Assembly: GCA_029880625.1 (NCBI GenBank)
Contig: JAOUOA010000082.1
Coordinates: forward strand, 1 to 8,662
Direction of reading: 5' to 3'
Source of the DNA: Spirochaetia bacterium
GTDB lineage: Bacteria > Spirochaetota > Leptospiria > Leptospirales > Leptonemataceae
Length of the DNA stretch: 8,662 bases
Both the position numbers and the translations under genes were made by a program. Position 1 is the stretch's first letter; every line of letters begins with the position of its first letter. Below the pieces are notes generated by a model. The model made no database searches. It worked only from the letters and a program-made list of their open reading frames with translations, and was not told the DNA's origin. Below, piece by piece: positions 1-6,094 of the stretch.

Positions 1-258
1 TGACATTGGGACTTTTTCATACACAGCCCAGCCTCCGGCATATTCAAATAGAACGCCGTCTTTATTGACGACGATATACTGAATACCGGGGTAGGTTTCT
101 TTTTTAACAAAAGCATCCAGATATTCTGAAATGATTTTCACTTTTGAAACTCCAGGTTCGGATTTTATTTCCGGGTAGGAATCTCGAAAAAAGCAGTTCA
201 TAAAAACTCCTGATATGATCGCTGTGTAAAATATTTTTGTTAAAAATGATCCTTTCAT
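1..258 (-). CDS. Serine hydrolase, beta-lactamase/esterase family, N-terminal part (runs off the left edge)
   Basis: Only the first 86 codons are present and the frame is open to base 1. The translated stretch YPGIQYIVVNKDGVLFEYAG followed by GWAVYEKVPMS resembles the start of the class C beta-lactamase-like serine hydrolase domain (PF00144), just before the expected catalytic S-x-x-K, which would lie outside the window. The ATG at 258 is chosen because a perfect AGGAGG (265-270) sits 6 nt upstream; an in-frame ATG at 264 lies too close to that site. The N-terminus (residues 1-22) is a basic then hydrophobic segment ending FMNC, which could be a relaxed spirochaetal lipobox with Cys22, so the enzyme may be an exported lipoprotein; an uncleaved anchor is the alternative. 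It follows a small membrane ORF by 33 nt and is probably co-transcribed with it under the TetR-type operators. The substrate is unknown. Confidence 0.75.
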   Translation of the reverse strand, partial: MKGSFLTKIFYTAIISGVFMNCFFRDSYPEIKSEPGVSKVKIISEYLDAFVKKETYPGIQYIVVNKDGVLFEYAGGWAVYEKVPMS

Positions 259-291
259 ATTCATCCTCCTGCAAAAATGCGGTAAAAAATA

Positions 292-462
292 TTAAATGAT
301 AACTGCATTATTTTTATCTTTTTCATTGTAATTTTCAATGTCTATTCTTTCCAGCGTTTGATTTTCCTCGATGGTTTGTGGAACCTGAATGAAGTGAAAG
401 AACATGAAGAGAACCCACGGAAGAATCAAGTGTTTCATTTTTTTTCTGAAATAATTGCTCAT
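292..462 (-). CDS. Small single-pass membrane or secreted protein, 56 aa, unknown function
   Basis: This short ORF begins at the ATG at 462 (MSNYFRKKMKHLILPWVLFM) and ends at TAA 292-294. A basic N-terminus (RKKMKH) is followed by about 15 hydrophobic residues (LILPWVLFMFFHFI), then a polar, acidic tail of about 30 residues rich in Glu, Asn and Lys. This is the pattern of a signal anchor or an uncleaved signal peptide; no lipobox Cys is present. TAGAG (470-474) lies 7 nt upstream of this ATG, which favours it over the in-frame ATG at 468. A good promoter lies at 494-521, with one operator-like palindrome between promoter and gene and another just upstream of the promoter. The serine hydrolase start is 33 nt downstream on the same strand, so the two probably form an operon. 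No family is recognised. Support is position, start signals and membrane character only. Confidence 0.5.
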   Translation of the reverse strand: MSNYFRKKMKHLILPWVLFMFFHFIQVPQTIEENQTLERIDIENYNEKDKNNAVII

Positions 463-478
463 ACCCATACTCTAAATA

Positions 479-493
479 TTGACCTTCAGTCAT
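479..493. promoter_or_regulatory. Operator-like palindrome 1 (TetR-type candidate)
   Basis: TTGACCTTCAGTCAT matches the 15-bp palindrome at 531-545 at 11 of 15 positions, keeping the outer half-sites TGAC and GTCA. It lies immediately downstream of the -10 box of the minus-strand promoter, over the predicted transcription start, where a bound repressor would block initiation. The two site centres are 52 bp apart, close to five helical turns, so bound dimers would face the same side of the DNA. Confidence 0.5.
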
Positions 494-521
494 ATTTTAA
501 CATCTTTGAAAAACAAATCAA
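494..521 (-). promoter_or_regulatory. Sigma-70-like promoter for the small ORF/hydrolase pair
   Basis: On the minus strand, TTGATT (516-521) and TAAAAT (494-499) are separated by 16 bp, a good match to the housekeeping consensus. The start of transcription would fall near 487, about 25 nt upstream of the small ORF. The promoter is sandwiched between the two operator-like palindromes, which suggests control by the adjacent TetR-family protein. Confidence 0.55.
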
Positions 522-530
522 GTATTTTTT

Positions 531-545
531 ATGACCGACGGTCAT
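531..545. promoter_or_regulatory. Operator-like perfect palindrome 2 (TetR-type candidate)
   Basis: ATGACCGACGGTCAT is a perfect inverted repeat: 7-bp arms ATGACCG and CGGTCAT around one central base. It lies about 90 bp upstream of the TetR-family gene and just upstream of the -35 box of the opposing promoter. Size and symmetry fit a TetR dimer site. A TATTAT (545-550) overlapping its right edge could be a -10 box for tetR, giving autoregulation, but no convincing -35 accompanies it. Confidence 0.6.
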
Positions 546-636
546 ATTATTTATTTGACAGATCATAAAAATATTCCTCTTTCTGTCTTTCACAGTGAAT
601 GAATTCTCTTTAATAACCTGGATTAAGTGGAACTGA

Positions 637-1269
637 ATGAGAAAACGCAGATACAACCATTCTGATGAAAAGCTGCAGCAAATGGAAGAGACACGTCTTG
701 CAATCCTTTCTGCAGCATTTAAGGAGTTTTCCACCCAGGGCTATGAAAATGCATCCATGGCAGAAATTGCAAAGAGCGCAAAAACAGCCAAGGGAACACT
801 ATACAACTATTTTGAATCCAAGCAGAAGCTTTATGCAGAAATAGCCTGGAAAATTATGCAGCAGCTGGAAAAGACTGTTTGTGATCAAGTGAATGAAAAC
901 AATACCGGCCTTGAACGGGTAAAAAAAATTGGCCGGGAGCTTTACAGATTTTTTAGAAACAATCGATTTTACTATGAGGTCTTTTCTTTTTTAAATACAA
1001 ATATCATGGAAATCATCGGCAATGACAGCCGTTTTTCCAGAGATCCTATTGCAGAAATCACCGTGGCATCCATAGAACAGGGTAAAAAAGACGGCAGCAT
1101 ATCCTGCGATGTTCATCCAGTAAAGTTTCTTGCTTTTGCGTCCAGCACCATCTGGGGGATGCTGATGTACATGCATGAACGCGGAGATAGTATCATTGCA
1201 AAAACTGGACTATCCGAAGAAGAAATGGTCGATTACTGTTTTGAAGGGATTGAGAAAGCGCTTCTGTAG
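637..1269 (+). CDS. TetR/AcrR-family transcriptional regulator
   Basis: This 210-residue protein has the usual TetR length. Residues 18-65 form the N-terminal DNA-binding domain: a first helix (RLAILSAAFKEFSTQGYENA), then helix-turn-helix ASMAEIAKSAKTAKGTLYNY and the characteristic F-x-S-K-x-x-L (FESKQKL, 59-65). The remainder, about 140 residues, is the divergent all-helical ligand-binding and dimerisation part, from which no ligand can be inferred. The ATG at 637 has only a weak purine-rich site upstream (AAGTGGA, 625-631); the next in-frame Met (682) would leave almost nothing ahead of the first helix. It reads away from the small ORF/hydrolase pair, and the two palindromes between them are the obvious targets, so it most likely represses that pair and perhaps itself. 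A terminator follows at 1306. The DNA-binding assignment is firm; the regulon is inferred. Confidence 0.93.
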   Translation: MRKRRYNHSDEKLQQMEETRLAILSAAFKEFSTQGYENASMAEIAKSAKTAKGTLYNYFESKQKLYAEIAWKIMQQLEKTVCDQVNENNTGLERVKKIGRELYRFFRNNRFYYEVFSFLNTNIMEIIGNDSRFSRDPIAEITVASIEQGKKDGSISCDVHPVKFLAFASSTIWGMLMYMHERGDSIIAKTGLSEEEMVDYCFEGIEKALL

Positions 1270-1305
1270 AACGGAATCAATGCATTATGAATTGTTTTTA
1301 AAAAC

Positions 1306-1331
1306 AAACAGGAGTTCCTCCTGTTTATTTT
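1306..1331 (+). terminator. Intrinsic terminator of the tetR transcript, probably bidirectional
   Basis: A 9-bp perfect stem AAACAGGAG / CTCCTGTTT (1306-1314 with 1318-1326) closes a 3-nt loop, followed by TATTTTC. It lies 36 nt past the tetR stop. On the minus strand the same stem is followed by GTTTTT, so it could also stop read-through from the convergent hscC operon. Confidence 0.75.
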
Positions 1332-1370
1332 CAGGAAAAAGTACAATTCAAATGAAATTTATAAGTATGA

Positions 1371-1398
1371 AACAAACAAAAGAATAGAATTCTGTTCT
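1371..1398 (-). terminator. Probable intrinsic terminator of the hscC operon
   Basis: Read on the minus strand, AGAACAG-AATT-CTATTCT forms a 7-bp stem (one G-T pair) with a 4-nt loop, followed by TTTGTTTGTT. It lies about 30 nt after the stop codon at 1429. The stem is AT-rich and modest; the stronger hairpin at 1306-1326 would back it up. No gene was seen between 1270 and 1428. Confidence 0.5.
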
Positions 1399-1428
1399 AA
1401 AAAGGCAGTTGAATTTTAATCAAGTCCG

Positions 1429-1668
1429 CTATTCCCAGGCGCATTCATCGTCATAAGCAATATATCCGGCAATACAGAAAGTATCATCAAAACTGATAAA
1501 TGAAAGAACTAAAAGCTGCAAAAAAATTCCTGTAAATGTCCATGCAAGGAGTGTTCGCTTCTTAAAAAAAAGAAAAATTCCGCCGGATAGAAAAACGAGA
1601 GAAATGATAAAAAGATAAAATCCAACTTCCATAAGTTCCGGATAGCTGATTGAAAAAATTTCAAGCAT
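1429..1668 (-). CDS. Small two-helix membrane protein, 79 aa, translationally coupled to the J-domain gene
   Basis: The ATG at 1668 overlaps the last codons of the J-domain gene (stop at 1661-1663) in another frame. AGGA (1677-1680) lies 8 nt upstream, so this start is preferred over a longer in-frame extension that would lie wholly inside the J gene. The protein has two hydrophobic stretches, about residues 15-36 (VGFYLFIISLVFLSGGIFLF) and 41-60 (LAWTFTGIFLQLLVLSFISF), joined by KKRT, which suggests a hairpin with its turn in the cytoplasm. The C-terminal 19 residues are acidic and hold two Cys (65 and 76), which would be on the far side of the membrane. No family is recognised. The overlap points to coupled translation and a role with the two upstream gene products, probably as a membrane partner of the J protein. 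Confidence 0.7.
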   Translation of the reverse strand: MLEIFSISYPELMEVGFYLFIISLVFLSGGIFLFFKKRTLLAWTFTGIFLQLLVLSFISFDDTFCIAGYIAYDDECAWE

Positions 1669-4015
1669 TGCTTTTGTCCTGCATCTTCTTTGGTGAAAGA
1701 ACAGTTTTGTTATAAAGCCTGAATAAAGATGAGTAAATATAAAGGCTTGTATCGCTTTCAATTTCATCGTCAAAACGTCCCAGGTTATCTGTGAACTTTG
1801 ACTTTTTGCTGACCCATTCAAGGATTCGATCCGGAGAAATACCCATGACGGCAACTTTTTCTGCAATACGGCTGCGGATAATTTTCGGATAAATAATTTC
1901 ATCCAGCTTTGAGCTTATGATCAGCTGAACGAAAATCAGTCCGGCCATAACAGCAGCGCTGATCCATCCAAAATAGATGATTACAGGAATGGCGGACAGG
2001 ATCGTTAATCCGAGTACTGTATTGGAAATGCTGTTTGCCCGGTTTGTATCCAGCTCTTTTTCAAGCGACATCATGATTTTGTTCAGAGCTTTTTTTTCTT
2101 CATCCGGCAGTTCGTCCAGAAGCCTGTCGTCGGGCGGGTTAAGCCGGTCAATCATAAACAAAAGCCAATCCGCTATGGGTGATTTTTTTGAGCAAAGCTT
2201 TACGATGGAGCGAAAGCAATTTTCTTTTTCATTATAAAACTGCCGCAGCGCCTCCTTGATCTCATCCGGCTGTTTCTGCAATGACGACAGAAGCAGTTTC
2301 AAGCTTTCAGGAATATCTTTTTCGATATAAAAATTCTTATCAATAAAGTCGTCAAATTTTTTCGAAACAGAGAGCCTTTTCAGAGATGCAAGAGCATGGA
2401 GAAGGGCATCATCTTCAATATCATCGGAAAGAAGGCTGATGCTGGCAATGTTTTCATCATTCGCCTTTCTTTCGTCAATCCAGAGAGGGATGTATTCAGG
2501 AATCAGTCCTTTTCCCGCACCCTCAATCAGCTGCGGACGGACATATTTTGGATAGACAAACCAGCTTTTGGGGCTTATAAGAAGAATAAGAACAATTAGA
2601 AAGTAGACTGCAAAAACGGCAAAACCCCACCATCCCAGGAAAAAAAAGCTCACACCGGAACCAAACGCCCCGAATATAAGAAAGCTTACGAGTATATTGG
2701 ATGACCAGTGCGATTCAACTTTATTGTAGATGTTTTTTAATAGAATCTCCTGCCATTCTATTTCCTCATCAGAAAGCGAATGGATGCGATCAGTATCAAA
2801 CCCAATGCAGTAATCTGCAGAATAGTGAATCTGGCGAAGAAGATCTGAATAATTCCTGTCCAGCTTTTTCAGAAAAGGGAGGTAGTCTTTGTCTTTGATG
2901 TAATCTTTTAATTCTTCGGCCGCAATATTGCCGGCTCTTTCCAGATACGAAAATCGAATTAGTTTTGAAAGATGCGGATCGAGAAGCTTTTTTTTCTCTG
3001 CCTTGCGGAAGCTTTCAAAGACTGGCAAGTTTAATTCAATATAATCCAGTTCTTCGCTTCTGCTTTCTACAGTCGGCGGAAACTGAGCCAGCAGCCTGTC
3101 AGATTCTTCCGGATAATCCCAGATTCCGAAAGCGCATAAACGCCAGGGAAGCCTTTCCAGGTCGGGCCATAAAACAGTTTTTTCCTTGAATTCTGAGCTT
3201 GAAAATTCGCGAAACAGCTTTTCTCCATCGCCGCGTACCAGAGAAAATGCAACGAAATCCAGCATAAAATCCAGAGTTTCCTCCGTATGAGGCTGATGCA
3301 TTAAAAGCCTCCAATCGAGTTTTCCTTTTTCAAAAAGATCAAAAATAAGATCCTCGTCTGAAACCATCAGAAGATCATCCGTTACAGGTTCATAAGAATC
3401 CAGTGCTTGAATCCACCAGTCCAGACTGCGGGAATTGCTGCTTTCATATTTTTGATTATATTCCTCTACGGCCTCCTCAAAATCCTTATCAAAGGGAATT
3501 TGTTCTGATGTTAAATGAACAGAATCATTTCCTGCAGTTTGATCTTTGGTCGACTGCTGCAGTTCCTGATTTATGGCAGATAATTCGGCATCATCAATTT
3601 CATCCAGATTAGTATGGAATTGTTCCTGCGGCAGATCTGTATTTTCAATTTCAGATCTGAGTTCTTGTTTATGCAATTCATTTTCATCAGAAGCGGTTGT
3701 CTCCTTAAAAGAAACAGTTTCAAAAAGATCTTTTGGACCATTGCTGCTGTTGTCAGAAGAAAACTCACATTGAATCGGATTTACTTCGGTATCACCGGCA
3801 TCTTCGTCAGGCGAACCGAAAAACTCCTCCTGTTTTATCCAGTCGCGGATATTTTCATAGGCTTCCTGGATGCGCTTAAATTCATCGGGATACTTTTCGG
3901 GACGGAAAATTTTAATTTTGCGGACATAGGCCCGCTTCAAATCTCGAAGAGATGTCTTTTCCGTTACATTCAGCAATTCGTAAGGATCGTTTGTTTCAGG
4001 CAGTTCTTCAGCCAT
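1661..4015 (-). CDS. J-domain membrane protein, likely dedicated co-chaperone of HscC
   Basis: The protein has 784 residues. Residues 9-60 form a J domain: DPYELLNV, helix II LRDLKRAYVRKIKI, loop FRPEKYP and helix III DEFKRIQEAYENIRDW. The HPD motif is replaced by R38-P39-E40. Residues 64-190 are an acidic, Ser/Glu-rich, probably disordered linker. Residues 190-430 are mainly helical and soluble, with no recognised family. Two copies of a membrane-hairpin module follow (about 417-553 and 637-773), each with two transmembrane segments (about 439-460 and 463-481; 664-681 and 684-701), then Y-P-K-x-x-R and an amphipathic tail. Basic residues after each hairpin put the J domain and both tails in the cytoplasm. 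The ATG directly follows the hscC TAA (TAAATG), with GGAGG about 13 nt upstream inside hscC, so translation is likely coupled. By analogy with E. coli DjlB/DjlC it should stimulate HscC, recruiting it to the membrane. The pairing rests on operon structure and is inferred. Confidence 0.88.
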   Translation of the reverse strand: MAEELPETNDPYELLNVTEKTSLRDLKRAYVRKIKIFRPEKYPDEFKRIQEAYENIRDWIKQEEFFGSPDEDAGDTEVNPIQCEFSSDNSSNGPKDLFETVSFKETTASDENELHKQELRSEIENTDLPQEQFHTNLDEIDDAELSAINQELQQSTKDQTAGNDSVHLTSEQIPFDKDFEEAVEEYNQKYESSNSRSLDWWIQALDSYEPVTDDLLMVSDEDLIFDLFEKGKLDWRLLMHQPHTEETLDFMLDFVAFSLVRGDGEKLFREFSSSEFKEKTVLWPDLERLPWRLCAFGIWDYPEESDRLLAQFPPTVESRSEELDYIELNLPVFESFRKAEKKKLLDPHLSKLIRFSYLERAGNIAAEELKDYIKDKDYLPFLKKLDRNYSDLLRQIHYSADYCIGFDTDRIHSLSDEEIEWQEILLKNIYNKVESHWSSNILVSFLIFGAFGSGVSFFFLGWWGFAVFAVYFLIVLILLISPKSWFVYPKYVRPQLIEGAGKGLIPEYIPLWIDERKANDENIASISLLSDDIEDDALLHALASLKRLSVSKKFDDFIDKNFYIEKDIPESLKLLLSSLQKQPDEIKEALRQFYNEKENCFRSIVKLCSKKSPIADWLLFMIDRLNPPDDRLLDELPDEEKKALNKIMMSLEKELDTNRANSISNTVLGLTILSAIPVIIYFGWISAAVMAGLIFVQLIISSKLDEIIYPKIIRSRIAEKVAVMGISPDRILEWVSKKSKFTDNLGRFDDEIESDTSLYIYSSLFRLYNKTVLSPKKMQDKSNA
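1697..2767 (-). repeat. Diverged internal duplication in the J protein (two membrane-hairpin modules)
   Basis: Module A (2357-2767, residues about 417-553) and module B (1697-2107, residues about 637-773) share an order of elements: a charged helix, a two-helix membrane hairpin, VYPKYVRPQLIE versus IYPKIIRSRIAE, GLIPEYIPLWI versus GISPDRILEWV, then LSDDIEDDALL versus FDDEIESDTSL and SLKRL versus SLFRL. A helical spacer of about 80 residues separates them. The copies are protein-level only, so the duplication is old. Confidence 0.7.
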
Positions 4016-5758
4016 TTACCAGCGTTCGCCTCCGTCAAGTCCGCTGCATAGATCAAAAAGGCTTTGGTAGGCTTCTTCCATGAGGGCGGTATCATTGGCA
4101 GACAGGGCCGATTCAAATTGATCTATGGCATATCCTACGGATTCCCGTTCTGTTCCCACCAGTTCGGACCAGAGCAGTCCGGCGCGTCCCAGAAGATCTC
4201 TGTAACGAGGCCTTTCGCGAGGATCAGCCTTCAGGGAAAAAATTCGTTCTTTTGCAGAATTCAAATCAGCGGAAGTTAATTCTTTTTTGCTGCGTTTAAA
4301 AATTCGGGAAAACTTTTCCCCTGTTTCCACAATGGTCGCTTCAACTTCAAGAATTCCACTGAGATCATAGGTAAAGCGTACAGAAACGGCATTTTTATGA
4401 CGGCCTTTTGGGATTCCTTTTACGTCAAAGGTCCCAAGGCATGTATTTTCTGAAGCCATCCGCATCTCGCCTTCATAGACATCAATCTCAATGGCAGTCT
4501 GATTTTCTTCAATGGGATGAAAATACTCATATTTTGATGTCGGGATGACAGTATTTCTCTCTATAATGGGAATAAAAATGCCGTTTACATAGCGTCCGTT
4601 AATTTCGCGGGATGATGATATGCCGAGGCTGTGCGAGGCAACATCAGTAACAACGACATCCGATACGGAACTATCGTCTGCATGGAGGGCTGCCTGAATG
4701 GCTGCTCCTTTCGCAACAACAAGATCCAGATCCTGCTGCTTTTGCGGATTCTTTTCAAAAACACGTTCTGTAAAAGCTGTGATGCAGGGCATTCTTGCAG
4801 CGCCTCCCACAAGGATGACCTCATCGAGATCGCCGGGAGAAATTCCCGCACCGCGCATGGCGCTTCTGCAGGGTGCAACCATTTCATCAAGAAGATTCGC
4901 ATAGGCCTGATCGGCTTCTTCAGCAGTGATTTCAATTTCCAGCGATTCCTCTGATTTTGCTTTTGCAAGATTGATAGAAGCAGATTTCCACTGTGAAAGT
5001 TTTCTTTTAAGAAGCTCGGTTCTCTTGCGGATCATGCTTAAATCAGAAGGACTATAAGCGGAAGGATCCAGATCCGCTTTTTTCATGGCAAATTCCTGAA
5101 GCGCCGATGTAAAGTCTTCGCCTCCAAGCTGGCTTTTTCCGGAGACGCTTTTAACTTCAAGAAGACCTTCGAAAAGCTCCATGATGCAGACGTCGAAGGT
5201 GCCGCCTCCAAGATCCAGAACGGCAAATGTTTTTTCTTCTTCGCCTTTATGGAGTCCGTATGCGATGGCGGCAGCCGTGGGTTCGTTTAAGATTCGTTCT
5301 ACCGTCAGTCCGGCAATCCGCGCCGCCTGTTTGGTTGCATGCCTCTGAGCTTCCCCGAAATAAGCAGGAACGGTAATCACGCATCGATGAACGTTGAATC
5401 CAAGCTCCCTTTCCGCATCGGCGCGCAATGCATCCAGAATATAGGCGGAAAGTTCCACGGGAGTGTATTTTTTGCGATTGATTTCGTAGGTTTTATCATT
5501 CTCTCCCATGTTTCTTTTGAAAAGGGACGCTCCTGAAGCAGGATCTGATGCAATGATATCCTTGGCAATTCTTCCGACAACAATTCCGCCGGATCGTTTA
5601 TCAAATGCAACAACGGAAGGAGTTAAAATATCGCCCAGACTGTTATTGATGAACGATACGCCCCCGTCTCTGTACACGGAGACACCGGAAAGGGTGGTTC
5701 CAAGATCGATGCCGATGATTGTGCTGTTTTCAGGATTTTCAGTTTGATTTTCACTCAT
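4016..5758 (-). CDS. hscC: HscC-type Hsp70 molecular chaperone
   Basis: This 580-residue protein has the full Hsp70 nucleotide-binding domain: IGIDLGTT (residues 15-22), NEPTAAAIAYGL (158-169), the second phosphate loop LDLGGGTFDV (181-190) and the adenosine motif LVGGAARMP (316-324). The beta substrate-binding domain follows (about 370-485; SHSLGIS, then GIFIPIIERNTVIPT) with a short helical lid to 580. The segment GIFIPIIERNT and the length (E. coli HscC is about 556 residues, DnaK about 640) point to HscC rather than DnaK; the C-terminal tail lacks the DnaK EEVD-like end. It should bind unfolded segments in an ATP-driven cycle in the cytoplasm, with the J protein translated directly downstream. 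The ATG at 5758 is chosen; a TTG at 5764 is possible, and an in-frame TAA just beyond rules out longer forms. Neither start has a clear ribosome-binding site. No grpE or dnaJ lies nearby. Confidence 0.9.
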   Translation of the reverse strand: MSENQTENPENSTIIGIDLGTTLSGVSVYRDGGVSFINNSLGDILTPSVVAFDKRSGGIVVGRIAKDIIASDPASGASLFKRNMGENDKTYEINRKKYTPVELSAYILDALRADAERELGFNVHRCVITVPAYFGEAQRHATKQAARIAGLTVERILNEPTAAAIAYGLHKGEEEKTFAVLDLGGGTFDVCIMELFEGLLEVKSVSGKSQLGGEDFTSALQEFAMKKADLDPSAYSPSDLSMIRKRTELLKRKLSQWKSASINLAKAKSEESLEIEITAEEADQAYANLLDEMVAPCRSAMRGAGISPGDLDEVILVGGAARMPCITAFTERVFEKNPQKQQDLDLVVAKGAAIQAALHADDSSVSDVVVTDVASHSLGISSSREINGRYVNGIFIPIIERNTVIPTSKYEYFHPIEENQTAIEIDVYEGEMRMASENTCLGTFDVKGIPKGRHKNAVSVRFTYDLSGILEVEATIVETGEKFSRIFKRSKKELTSADLNSAKERIFSLKADPRERPRYRDLLGRAGLLWSELVGTERESVGYAIDQFESALSANDTALMEEAYQSLFDLCSGLDGGERW

Positions 5759-5770
5759 AGACAAATTGAC

Positions 5771-5800
5771 ATTTTATAGAGGAATCGATGGATTATGCAA
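5771..5800 (-). promoter_or_regulatory. Candidate hscC promoter giving a very short leader
   Basis: On the minus strand TATAAAAT (5771-5778) is a strong -10-like box; a weak -35, TTTGCA (5795-5800), lies 16 bp upstream of TATAAA. The transcript would start at about 5764-5767, only a few bases before the hscC ATG at 5758. This fits the lack of a ribosome-binding site, but the poor -35 leaves room for another promoter further upstream. Confidence 0.4.
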
Positions 5801-5997
5801 ACAATTTTTTATCTGCAATATGGATTGTAAATGTTGCATTTGAAAATCCACTCAATAATTTTAAATATCTGTCTTTTTGTAATCATTAAATTCATTCAGT
5901 AAAATAATCCTTAATAAAAATCTATTTGAGATTACTGAAGCTTATCTTCATGATTTACAAAAGAATCATAAAATATTCCAGGCAGAAGAAACTCTGG

Positions 5998-6019
5998 AAA
6001 AAAATTTTCCTGCAGGAAA
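5998..6019 (-). terminator. Intrinsic terminator of the repeat lipoprotein gene
   Basis: On the minus strand TTTCC-TGCA-GGAAA forms a hairpin followed by a run of seven T (complement of 5998-6004). It lies about 75 nt after the lipoprotein stop. A second hairpin, GGTAAA/TTTACC (6022-6027 with 6034-6039), sits directly upstream. Together they should insulate hscC from lipoprotein transcription. Confidence 0.6.
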
Positions 6020-6040
6020 TCGGTAAAAAAATATTTACCA

Positions 6041-6079
6041 ATGCAAATTGTATTATTGTTCCACACTAAGAATTTGCAT
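6041..6079. repeat. Inverted repeat just after the lipoprotein stop
   Basis: ATGCAAATT (6041-6049) and AATTTGCAT (6071-6079) are perfect 9-bp inverted copies separated by 21 nt. It begins 15 nt after the lipoprotein stop codon and precedes the two terminator hairpins. It may stabilise the 3' end of the mRNA or be a protein-binding site; the sequence alone does not decide. Confidence 0.5.
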
Positions 6080-6094
6080 CAATGCGAAGAAAAG

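Larger units (their letters stand above)
5759..6094. other. Non-coding spacer between the lipoprotein and hscC
   Basis: This AT-rich gap of about 335 bp separates two minus-strand genes. Its right part (5998-6079) holds three hairpins after the lipoprotein stop; its left end (5771-5800) holds the likely hscC promoter. Between them, a short inverted repeat TGAAG-cttat-CTTCA (5936-5950) is the only other structure seen. No CIRCE element (the HrcA operator of many heat-shock genes), tRNA or convincing ORF was found. Confidence 0.6.

Noticed and set aside
1175..1387. Plus-strand open frame overlapping the end of the TetR gene
   Set aside because: It starts inside the regulator, runs through the terminator hairpin at 1306-1326 and has no ribosome-binding site or recognisable sequence.
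3614..4051. Plus-strand open frame of 145 codons
   Set aside because: It is antisense to the J-domain region of a well-supported gene, has no recognisable domain and low-quality composition; it is a shadow of the minus-strand gene.
4631..4954. Plus-strand open frame of 107 codons, and a 127-codon minus frame at 4585-4968
   Set aside because: Both lie inside the conserved Hsp70 nucleotide-binding domain in other frames; the hscC frame is clearly the coding one.
4016..5758. Calling the Hsp70 gene dnaK
   Set aside because: Length, the GIFIPIIERNT segment, the short lid and tail, and the specialised J partner fit HscC better; no grpE or dnaJ neighbours are present.
5766..5771. Perfect TTGACA on the plus strand, and another at 555-560
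   Set aside because: Neither has an acceptable -10 box 15-19 bp downstream; the first faces into a region without plus-strand genes.
5804..5890. Minus-strand 28-codon ORF (MNLMITKRQIFKII...) in the hscC upstream region
   Set aside because: It has no ribosome-binding site and AT-rich composition that could arise by chance; not strong enough to call a gene or leader peptide.
5759..6094. Possible CIRCE heat-shock operator upstream of hscC
   Set aside because: No TTAGCACTC-N9-GAGTGCTAA-like pair is present; HrcA control is not supported.
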